A stretch of 64,000 nt of DNA, from assembly GCA_023014485.1 (NCBI GenBank), contig JAJOZX010009475.1:105641-169640 (forward strand), written 5' to 3'. Source of the stretch: Bathynomus jamesi (lineage: Eukaryota > Arthropoda > Malacostraca > Isopoda > Cirolanidae). The translations under genes were made by a program, and so were the position numbers. Every line of letters begins with the position of its first letter. Position 1 is the stretch's first letter. The notes beneath the pieces were generated by a model, which saw only the letters and a program-made list of their open reading frames with translations, had not been told where the DNA came from and searched no databases. Below, piece by piece: positions 1 to 11,291 of this stretch.

Positions 1-389
1 GAGAATAAGCGGTCGCTTCGAGCGTATTGACATTTCATAACATTGTAAACGATCGTGTACTCGAGCATGCTTTTGAATCTACGAATATACGTTCAAAGAT
101 TAAGAATTAAGATTAAAATGACACTGTTGCATCCAAGTGTAAAGTAGGAACAAAAATAATCCTAAATGATCTTAAGACTGTGTATATTGAGTATAGAAAG
201 CCTGATACATTAACAGAGTCATTATTTCTAAAAAGAATTGCTTGTATGATAGAAAGTAATGAGGATGTAACTATTTCCACCATTATTTGTGTTTATGCTA
301 ATAAAAAAAATAATCTCGATATGTTAATAAATATTGTTTGCAGATGCATTTCTATTTATTCCTAATTCATTTTTAAAATTATCTATCTA

Positions 390-432
<43 letters not shown>

Positions 433-1032
433 TCTTAAGGTTGTTGGCCAAAAAGGATGGAATGTGAGCGCTGTCGACCAAAGAAAAAAGATAAGGAAAC
501 AATAAAATAAAAACTGAAAATATATATTTATAATGTTTAAAATATTTTAATGGAAGAGAATTTATTAAGTTATATTCCAATGATTCAATTTTTGTGTACT
601 GACCCCCTTATCAGGGCTCCACCCACTAAATGCAATATATAGGTGTTATATATACGAGAGTTTTTTTTTCAAATTTAGGTTAGGTTTGATTAGGTTACTC
701 AATGCTTAGAGCAACATTGGGTTTTGGGGGATGGCAGTTCTAGAAGAATTTTTATTGTCGTAAAAAAAAAGATACGTTGGTCTCGATTAGTTAGGTTAGG
801 TCAATTAACATTTGGTTAGGTTAGATCAGGCTAGATTAGAGAGTACTTCACTATTTAAAGACGTAACAGAAAACACACTTCGCTCCTTCAATTGTGCCCG
901 AAACATTTATCTCGCCCGCCCTTCTTGGTTCGATGGCACTAAGGTTAGGTTAAGTTAAATTAGGCAAGATGAATTAGGTTTTAAATATATAGATTTAAAA
1001 AGGTCAGTACCTCATATGCAGAAATGCGCATA

Positions 1033-1067
<35 letters not shown>

Positions 1068-1143
1068 CGTGCGTGAGGGATCGTCGCACGAACCAGTGCC
1101 AGGGTGCCAGCCTATAGTGCCATATGTGATATATACTGTAATT
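1..1143. other. Non-coding flank with TTAGG-like strings
   Basis: No gene is recognised. The stretch holds an imperfect CTAT/TA microsatellite at about 381-430, a GT repeat at 1035-1075, and many short GGTTAGGTTAGG-like strings (about 675-990). The astacin gene's upstream exons (signal peptide, start codon) should lie here or further left, but no convincing one is seen. Confidence 0.5.
1035..1075. repeat. GT/GCGT microsatellite
   Basis: Uninterrupted GT dinucleotides that grade into GCGT units. Simple repeat read directly from the sequence. Confidence 0.9.
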
Positions 1144-1504
1144 CAGTGGTGGGCACGCGCAACGATTTGTGTAGCGCCGCAACCGCAACCGCAACTCTGC
1201 TGAAATAGTTGCGCCGCACGCGCAAGCGCAACCCTTTTCAAAAAGTTGCGCCGCAAGCGCAAGCGCAACCAAAAATGTTGCGCCGCAACTTTTTGCGGCG
1301 CAACTGCCCACCTTTGCATTTAAAGTATATCCCAGTGGTGGGCACGCGCAACGATTTTTGTAGCGCCGCAGCCGCAACCGCAACTCTGCTGAAATAGTTG
1401 CGCCGCACGCGCAAGCGCAACCCTTTTCAAAAAGTTGCGCCGCAAGCGCAAGCGCAACCAAAAATGTTGCGCCGCAACTTTTGCGGCGCAACTGCCCACC
1501 TTTG
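1144..1504. mobile_element. Tandem pair of GC-rich hAT-type MITEs
   Basis: Two copies of the same element, starting at 1144 and about 1334, are about 172 bp each and separated by 16 bp. Each begins CAGTGGTGGGCA and ends TGCCCACCTTTG, an imperfect terminal inverted repeat of the hAT type. The interiors consist of repeated TTGCGCCGCAA and GCAAGCGCAACC units. TGTAAT lies just outside both outer ends (1137-1142 and 1505-1510), suggesting the dimer moved or arose as one unit. Open frames across it are translations of the repeat and not genes. Confidence 0.75.
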
Positions 1505-1533
1505 TGTAATATATAGCATGACGATCTTTTCAG

Positions 1534-1667
1534 GTAGTCGATGGTGGTGGGAGAATGTGAAACAAGTCACCAATATGGGTAGAATTCTGCTTGGGGAAGA
1601 TCCCCTTCTGCTGTCGGGCAAACACGAAGGGGACATGTTATTGGGTCCGGGAGAGAATCCTTACTCG
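1534..1667 (+). CDS. Astacin exon: propeptide
   Basis: The acceptor is ATCTTTTCAG before 1534 and the donor GTAAGT starts at 1668. It encodes 44 codons from [10 protein letters not shown] to GPGENPYS, including the HEGDM propeptide motif expected to block the zinc in the zymogen. It enters in the middle of a codon (one base supplied by an upstream exon) and leaves in phase 0. It follows the MITE dimer by only about 30 bp. Confidence 0.85.
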
Positions 1668-4600
1668 GTAAGTACAAGCAATTTATTATCTCCATTGCTC
1701 GTTACTAATCTGTTCCCACGTTTTTCGGTGTAATCCACGTAATATGGAATACAGACTGGGTTATGTAAGTTACAGGTTGAGTTAGGTTAAGTTTAATTAG
1801 AGGTTGGGTTAGGTTTGGTTAGGGGTTAGTTTAGGTTAGTATGTTGAGGCGATTGTTTAATCTCCTCCGCAACATCTAAGGTCACATAACGGAGGGGACC
1901 TACAGTTTTACGTGGGATCCGAACCACGGGTGGCAGCTCGCTACATCATATAGAAGCGGAGGACGGTCCCCCACCCAACGACATCCTAGAGCCAATGTAG
2001 CTAAACTTCAATGATCAAAGGGAAACAGTATTACGACATTGTTCACGACGTAGCCCTGGGCTAGGTTAGGCTGAGTTTGGTTGGTTTAAGTTGAATTGAG
2101 TTGGGTTACATTTAATTAAATTGAGTTGGGTTAGGTTAGAGATTATAATCAGAAAATAGAAACCACGTTCATACGGTATCTTGTAACTAATTGAAAATAA
2201 CGTTTTCGTAAACAGAAAAATGCAGAAGAAAAGAATGCGGTGGCAGACTCCTCCCTTTTGTGGCCAGGGGGGATAATCCCTTACGACTTTTCAAATGGAT
2301 ACGGTGAGTTCTTTACGCCTACCCGTTACTTACAGTATTATAGGAATTATACAGGAGTACAGTCTTACAGTCAAGCTTATCAAAATCTCTCTAATGATAA
2401 CTAAACCTATTCAAGTTAACCTCCCGCTATAATACTTGGTAAAAGATGAAATTTGAAGCGAAGAACTTACACCATTTCTAAAAAGAAATATTTTACGCTA
2501 GTTCGCTGTAGTCCATGGATTAAATAATTTAATCAAACTATTTTAATGCATCCCCTCTCCACTACTATTTAATCCTCAGTGAAGCAGCAGACGTCACTCA
2601 TAACTTTGAATTATTACAAATTAATGTTATGTTTTGCATTGTAATGGAATATGATATTTGTATGCCGTTTTTTCTCTATCGTTTGTAAGAATTATTACTT
2701 TGAGAGAGTTACAGAGCTACGGGCTAACGAGACCTTAAGATCCACTCTAGGCTAGTCCAAGAAGGAAGTAGAAAAAAATAGAAATAGAAAATGAAAAATA
2801 CTGAAAACTTATACCCTACTTACACTTACAGACGCGTAAAGCTTTCAAACAGAAATAGTAGTAATAGTAAAGTATAGAACAAACGAGGCTCTCTCCCTCC
2901 TTTGCCAGCCACTGCTGACAGAAAATTTATAGAAAAGTAGGAAAAAGTACAATGAAGAGAATAGTTTCAGAGTTCATTCACACCATGCGCACTCTTTTTG
3001 TGTACTCAGTTACGCATTAGAAGACAGCGGAAAATGGAGAATAGTATAAATACTAAACTATCTAATCTAATCTACACTATGCATTTTTTAATTAATTTTT
3101 TATTTATTTATTACCTACAAGAAATCATTATTTCTCCGTAGTCTGCCAAATTCATATACCGAAGCCTTATCATTTAGTAATTTATATTGCATCCTTCGCG
3201 TGAGAATTACCTAGATAAAGGAGCACTTGCCAGACCTACAATTTAAGAATTTCCTTCGCATAATGGGAAATAATGCATAATACGCATAATTTTTTCTTGC
3301 GAAATTTTGATATACAATTAAAAATTAGTTTTCCACTCGAGTAGCTTCCTGAAGATGCGTATGACTATTCGGAGGTTTGACTCCCAAGAGAGCTCATTAA
3401 CCTTTCCATCATCTGAGAACTCCTCTGAAACGATCTGGCCAGCTCTTCCTACCACATTTATTGCGAAAGGGGACATCGCTACTTCTATATAAAACTAAGA
3501 ACGTTCTCTAGCTAGCTAAGTTAGATATTCCGTGATTTACCTAAAATCTACCGACATTCCTACACTGGAAACCCAAGTCGCATCCCTAAAACTGAAAACA
3601 TCTATTCGAAGGATTTGGCTCCCGAGAAATCTCATTAAGCTTCCCTTCTCTACCAATGGGAGTATCATCGGAGAATTCCAAGTGCTCTGGAACCAGACCC
3701 GACCAGCGCCTCCTACTACATTTATTAACAAAGGAAACATCATTACTACTATCTTAATTAGCCCTCCTTCAAGCAGCACCCTTTTAATGAAAAAAAGGAA
3801 GGAGCAAAAGAAAAAGACGGGGAGAGAGGCGTGGCTTCTCAAAATAGTTTAATATAGCTATTAGGAGGTTTTGACCCCCAAGAATTTCCATCTGTTACAA
3901 ACGCGTAAATAAAAATTTAAAAAGCATCATTTGAAAACTCCCAGTGTTCTGATACCAGACCTGACCAGCGACTCCTACTATCATACATTTACTCGGTTTA
4001 CAATTCTCTATTGGTTTTACTGCTCGCGACCGAACATTGTTTTGAGAACTTTAAATCTTTAGTAACAATGACACCGAAATGTTTTTCTTCAAAGGCTTCA
4101 GTTAACACACTATTTCCCATAGTGTAGTTACATTTACTGTTGCGGTAAACTATATGCATGACTTTACACATTTATCTACGTTAAATTTCATTTGCCACTT
4201 ATTAGACTACTCTACTAAATTATTAAGATCGCGCTGTAGATTCTATCTAGTAAACTAATTGCTTTACTGCAATTTTATTATCATCGCCAAATTTAGAAAT
4301 TTTACTCACTAAATTCACAAAGATCGTTAACATATATTATGAAAAAGACTGGGCCCAAAACGGACTCTTGCGGAACGCCGCTAGTTAATGTACATTAGCC
4401 CGTCCCATTAATTACTACCCTCTGTTTTCTACCAGTTAACCAATTATCAGTTCAGTTGAGAATTTGACCCCTTATTCCGTGAGCTTTAAGTTTTTCTAAC
4501 AATCGACACGGTCAATCGTTTATGTGAAACTTTGTCGAACACCTTTTCGAAATCTAAATATATTATAGCTACCGCTCTACTAGTACTACAATCGTAATTA

Positions 4601-7600
4601 CCGATGATTTCTTGAAAAAATTGCAATAAATTTATTAAACAAGATTTATTTCTACGAAACTCACGCTGACTTTAACAAGATTATTGCTTTCAAGATGCTC
4701 GACTGTACGATCTCGAACAACACTCCTGCTTACAAAAAGGAGGTAGGAAATTATAGGCCTGTCAGTTTAACATCTTTGGTCGGGAAGATACAAGAAAGAA
4801 TTATAAATAATATTAAAGATCATTTGGAATTTTTTTATCTTATTTCAAGTCTCCAACATGAATTTAGAGCAGGAAGGTCTCGTTTGTCTAATCTCTTAGA
4901 CTTTTTAGAGTTTGTAACTGATCAAATCGATAATGGACATGATAAAGATGTTATTTACTTGGATTTTAGCAAGGTATTTGACGAGGTTCCACATAGGAGA
5001 CTTCTATATAAATTAAAAATTCATGGAATATCGGGGTCAGTTGTAATTTGGGTAGAAAAATGGTTAGAAGACAGAACAGAAAGTAACTCTAAATGGTCAC
5101 GAATCTGTTTGGCAGAAAGTGAAAAGTGGGGTACCACAGGGATCAGTGTTAGGTCCATTACGCTTTATTTTATATCTAAGCGATTTAGAGAAGGGAGTCG
5201 GTAGTAAAGTTTCTAAATTTGCAGAAGATACCAAAGTAGTTGCCCCAGTTACAAAGACAGAAATTTCTTATAAACTACAAAAAGATCTTGATAATTAGTG
5301 GCCTAGACTAGTAAATGGCAAATAAAATTCACTGTCCAAACATGCAATGTCATCCATTTTGATAGAAATAATGAAAATCTTGGCATTATAGCTAGTAGTG
5401 ATCTAAAATTTTCAGAGCAGTGCTAAGAGACTAGAAATAAGGCAAATAAAATGTTAGATATTATTAAGAAAAATGTTAGTTACAAGCGTGAGGAAGTCAT
5501 CTGTAAATTATATAATTCTTATGTTGAGCCTCACTTAGAATACGGCATTTAAGCCTGGTCCCCTCACCATAGATATGATATCGATATGCTTGAAGGTGTG
5601 TAAACATAAGGCAACCAACCAAGCTTATCCCTAGTTTAAGAAGATTGGAATACGAGGAAAGATTAAAGGAACTGGGTAGGTTTAGTTTTGATAGACGCTG
5701 TATGAGGCAAATGATACAGATGTTCAAAATGTTTTCAGGTTTGAACAATTTAGATTTAGCTTTTTCTTATTAGAGTCTGATGGAAGAACTCGAGGGCATA
5801 AGAAAATAAAAAAACAGACTTGTGGACTGGATCTACTAAGAGACTTTTTCAGTAACAGAATAGTAAATTCTTGGAATAATTTGCCATATAATGTGATAAA
5901 TAGTAGTTCCTTAGTTAGTTTTGAGAAAAAGTTGGACGTTTTCATGAATGAAAGTTTAAATTGTGTAAATAGCGTACATTTTTAGCTTAAGTTATGTAGG
6001 CTACTTTGGTAGCTCTGTAAATAGTTTTATGTTAATTAGCCAACTTCAGATTGTAATTTTGCAAAATTTTATTATAAAATGTAGCTTATGACGACTCGGT
6101 TAACCTCGATAGGCCCAAGTGGCTTCATGTTTTCCAAATTGTAATGTAACGTAATGTCTACATTCTGAATTAAATTATCCTTTGTCGTTAAAACCAAGTC
6201 CAAAATATTCTCACCGCGGGTTGGTTCTAATATTTTTTTAAAAAGAAAATTATCTTGCAGAAAATCAAATGTAAACCCACATAGCTCATTAAGGTAATGA
6301 AATTAAATGAGGGGTCGCGCGTCTTAAGGTACCTAAGCGCCACCACAGGCGAAAACGTGTTTTGGATGGATATTACTATTTTCACTCTTCCTCTATCGCG
6401 TGGTTTGGGTTATAATCACCCACGACACTAGAAGTATGGTTGAAAACCTTATGAAGCGAACTACTTTTTTCACTTCTATCGCCAGCCAAAAGTTCACTCA
6501 AAGTTCGGGATAACAAGAAAAAAAAAATAAAAAAAAATATATATAAAATATAAAATATGAAAATCTATTCCAAAAACTCATCAACATCTTCATTAGCATA
6601 CTTAGAACTCTAATTTAGCCAAAAATGAACGTTCTAGCTCAATTAATAACAGATATACTATTGCCAGAATATTGCCGAACTTTGGAGGCAATTTCTGACG
6701 AATTTTAATTTTGGCGCTTAGGTACCTTAATTAAGACGCGGGACCCCTCAAATGTTTGGGCAGTTAAACTCCCCGACAATAATTGATTCCTCACGCGTAA
6801 CTATGTTACTCGAAATGTTATACATTTCAATAACTAGTTTTACTCCTTGTGAAGGAAGCCTATATACAACTCCAAAATTAAAGACTAAGTTAGATATAAT
6901 TATTTCAGAAATTAACGCTTATAAATGGTTACCTACCGGCATTAACTGTCTTTTGAACTGGACGAAGACTTTCTTTACAATATAAGAGTACACCACCTCC
7001 CATTTTACTACTTCTATCCTATCCGCACTTTTAATGCATTATTGCCATAATGTCTTGATTTTCAATGTGAACTAACGCTTTAAATTCGTTAAACTTATTC
7101 CTTACGATCCGCCCATTAAAATACACTACTTTCAAACTATTCTTTACGTTACTATTTGTTCCTCTAAAAGTGTCGAGTTTCCCCAAGGTCGACGAGTTAC
7201 ATTTCCTAAACGAGAAAGAACTATTTAATCTCGCCTACGAGTATTCGTACAGAGAAATATTTCAGATATATTCGTCCTTATCTTTTGTACTTTGCATTAG
7301 ATAGTTAGGAAAAGTTTACCATCCGTTTAGAAAAATTTAAATAAAAAATTAGTTTAATTCCAACGTATAATGTAAAGCATCAAAGAATTTGGGGAAAATA
7401 AAAAAAGTTAAAGTGCAAAAGTTTTCGTACATTTATTTACAAAATTATTTAATACTTTGTGTGTCAATCTCAGGCTTGAAGACTTTAAAATTTTTATCAG
7501 TAGTTGGCTGTTTATTGATTAGAAACTGTTGGCAATTCTGAATTCTAGAATTTTCTCTCTGAATCTTCGTGGAAGACGGATGACTGTACAGTGTACAAGC

Positions 7601-10600
7601 CATTAGTAAGCAATGGGTCGTCATGGTAGAGAGCAGTTTACGGATCGTAAGAGATCCGTTATTGCAACACACGACTCTGGAAAGAGTTATAGGAAGACAG
7701 AAGAACAACTTCGAATTCCATTTACGACGGTTGTTACAGTTATAAAGTGGAAAGGCTTTGAAACAATCAAAACTCTACCAAGGTCTATATGACCTTGCAA
7801 GATTTCAGAACGTACAGCTAGACGGATTGAAATAATGACTGCTGCGAGTTCAGTAGCGACTGCGGGTAATATTTGCCAAATATTAAGACTAAGATCGATG
7901 TCCCCCTCTACTGTATGTTGTACATTGACAAAGAATAGTTTGCATGGAAGAGCTGCACGAAGAAAACCTCGGACACGAAAAGCGCACGAAGAAAATCGTT
8001 TAAAGTACGCCAAGTATCATTAAAATGATGGATTTGCATTCTGAAAGAAAGTTTTTTGGACAGACGAGACCAAATTTGAATTATTCTGGAACAACGAGCA
8101 ACGGTGTTTGGCGAAAATCAAACACTGCATTCGAGGAAAAAAAAAAACCTTCCTTCGGTTAAACATGGTGGTGGTGGTGGTGGTAGTAGTTTGCTTCTTT
8201 GGAGATGCTTTAGCGCTTCTGGTTCAGGAAAGATTCAATGGCGAAGAAATATCGGGTAATTTTAGAAGAAAATGTATTGCCTTCAGTTCGGGAGTTGCGT
8301 GTGCGAATGGGTTACAATTGGGTACTGCAACAAGATAATGATCCAAAACATAAAAGTAAGAGCACCATGAAATAACTTCAACAAAAGAATCTCGAGTTTC
8401 TCGAGTGGCTCAGTCAACGCCCAGATCTCAATTTAAATCAAGAATTTATGGTTTGATTTGAAAGAAAGTATCTGCAAGAGAAACCCTTCGAATCTGAATG
8501 AATTGCAACAATTTTCTTTAGAAGAATGGGCTAAAATTACTACCGAGATATATCGAAACGTTGTAGAAAAATACCCAAGACGAATCAGTGAAATCATTCA
8601 ATCAAAAAGTGGCCACACAAAGTATTAAATAATTTTGTAAGTAAATGTACAAAAACTTTTTTTTATATTTTTTTCCCTCGAATTCTTTAATATTTTACAT
8701 TATATGATGGAGTTAAACTAATTTTTGTATTTGTTAATTTTTTCCAAATAAACGGTAAACTTTCGTAACTAGCCTATGCATGGTACAAAAGATAAAGACG
8801 AATATATCATGACTTCCCGGCTGATGACCGGGAAGTCATGAGATAGAGTCCGAGCGAGGTCTTTGTAAACTCTGACTTCCATAGTAGGTCATGGCTAACC
8901 TGATCCCACGTTTAGCTGTAGGTCTAAAGTGGGACGACAGTAAGTTTGACCGTTGTCAGGATGAACAAATCGGGCGTAAAGAAATGAAGGTTAGGCCATT
9001 GTCAGTTGCTTAGCGGTAATATTACTTACACTAAATATTGTCAAAGTTTAGTCTTAAATTTCGCGGCACGAATTCATTGGCATTATGATGACAGTGAGAG
9101 AAGTTGGTGTGATAAACTAATCGCATTTCAGCGACTCTCATCGGTTCTATACAAAAACTAAACGGTTACAAACGACTGTGTGATATGGGCTTTACGGTCT
9201 CTCTCTCTAAATTCTTAGAAACGGTAAAAAGGCAAGAAAACGCAAATGTTACTGTATGTTTCACGCAATGCAAAACATAACTGTAGATTTTTTACAGCAA
9301 AGGTTAGGATTTACTTTTGCTGCCTCACTGGTGATCAAAAATGGGGGAAAGGAATGCATTAAAATGTTTTGTGGGGTCTGTAGAGTTTATATAACGTTAA
9401 ATTAGATGAAATAACAGCAGGTGCAGTTTTTAGGTTAGAAGAATGAAAGAAAAGGATACAAAAGGTCTTCTAACTGTATCTCAGTTTTAATAAGAGTTTT
9501 TAAGAGCTTATAATGATAGGAATTTATTAGTATCGTACCTAATGTGTGGTATACATATATATATAAAGGTGTACACAGTGTGTGTGTGTGTGCGCGCGCG
9601 CGTTTCAGCATCCGAGGAGTGTTTGTACAATACACACATTAATATGCCAGTGACAGTTGTTCAGTAGGCAAGACCCTTTCCTTACGAGCGAAGTGAAGAT
9701 GCTGAAGTCGAGGGTTCGATTCTCGGTGATGTTAGTTAATAATAATTCGGGAGTTAACGCAAAGGACCGCATCTCCCTGGCCTGAGCGCTGTGTCAGTTT
9801 CTGGTCCTCCTGACTGATTATTACACGTAAATATGAAACACAACCTTAAACTTGTATACAGGGTAAGTCAAAGATTATGCATAAAAAATAACCATACAAT
9901 AAATACTTGAGGCAGGACTTCTGACTCACCGTGTATATAAGTTTAAAGTTGTTTTGGAGCAAGTGTAGTTTAACGTTCCCCTACATCACCCTAGTGTAGT
10001 TTACGTTCCCCAACTTTGTCCGCGTATACCTCATCTAATAAAACGAGAGAGAGAGAGAAATATTAACCGAGCCTTCAGTGTTATTCCGATGTGTGCCATT
10101 GAAGGCCCGGTTAGGTCAACTGTATGCCCTTGACAATTGGTTAGGTTAAGTAGTGTTATTCTCGTTAAAACTAAAGAAAATAACATCTTAACCTAACCAA
10201 TTGTCAAGGGCATACAGTTGACCTAACTGGGCCTTCAATGGCACACATCGGAATAACACTGAAGGCCCGGTTAGGTCAACTGTATGCCCGGTTTTTTTTT
10301 TTAAACATTTAAAAAAAAAAATTCAAATTTTTTTTTCAAAAATGGTGTGCGTTATTCCGATGTCCGCCTTGAAAACCTCTATATTGAAAATTTCATAAAA
10401 ATCTGACCATAAATAAAGGAAATTACACAGGGGTTCTTTTGCTTTAGGTGCGCCGTAATATTTTCGTTAGTTTTAACGTTTTATTTGATGGATTTGTTTA
10501 AAAAATGTCTCCTAAAGGTCCTAGTGTACTTTACGTTCACCAACTTTGACCTAGTGTAGTTTGTGTCCCCTTTTGCGTCAGGGGGACGTAAACTACACTT

Positions 10601-11256
10601 GCTCCTTGTCTTTAAAGGCAAACCAATAGGTTATTATACTTTTTCAGGAATAATAAATAAAAAGGAATACCCAATGGGTATTGGGCAAGAATTACAGTAA
10701 TTTGAAAAATACATACCTGGCATTTCTATCAAAGAACACGTAACGAATTTTATTGTTCATTTTTTTCCATTATTATGACTGTACAACACAGAAAAGAAAT
10801 ACTGGTTGCATCAACCACACTATTTGTCAACCAACCCAAAATCGGTTCATTTAACCCAGCGTTTCCCAAACTATGGGTGAATTACCCCATTGGGGTAATT
10901 TGGCACTCTGCAAGTACAGTACTTCTAAAGTACAGAAAGTACATAAATAAACGACATGTCAACACTGGGGCTGGCTTTACGCGAGGTACAGGTAGGGTGG
11001 GAGTCATTACGAAGGTATCCATGTGAAAATGGGGGAATGACTCAAAAAGTTTGGGAACCACTCACTGATTTAACCAATATAAGGTATAAATGAGCATGGT
11101 TGGTAGAATCATCGTATGGCTGAATTAAATTTTTCAACTGGGTTTCAGATAATTGACCAAGCATTTGGATTTTACAACCAAATAATTCTTTTCAGTGAAA
11201 ATTAAGTTTGGTTAAATTAAAGAATTGGTTACTTTACTAAATGAGAGCCAGTAGAG

Positions 11257-11291
<35 letters not shown>

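Noticed and set aside
1..1000. Telomere because of GGTTAGGTTAGG strings
   Set aside because: The units are scattered and imperfect, not a terminal tandem array, and the same strings occur deep in the window and in MITEs.
1012..1491. 159-residue Cys/Ala/Leu-rich open frame on the - strand
   Set aside because: It is a translation of the tandem GC-rich MITE pair and a GT microsatellite.
3532..3852. Overlapping open frames of about 100 residues on both strands
   Set aside because: They fall in the degenerate tandem triplication, with no recognisable domain or splice context.
9655..9850. Functional tRNA gene
   Set aside because: Only a B-box-like motif is convincing; no full cloverleaf with anticodon stem could be drawn.
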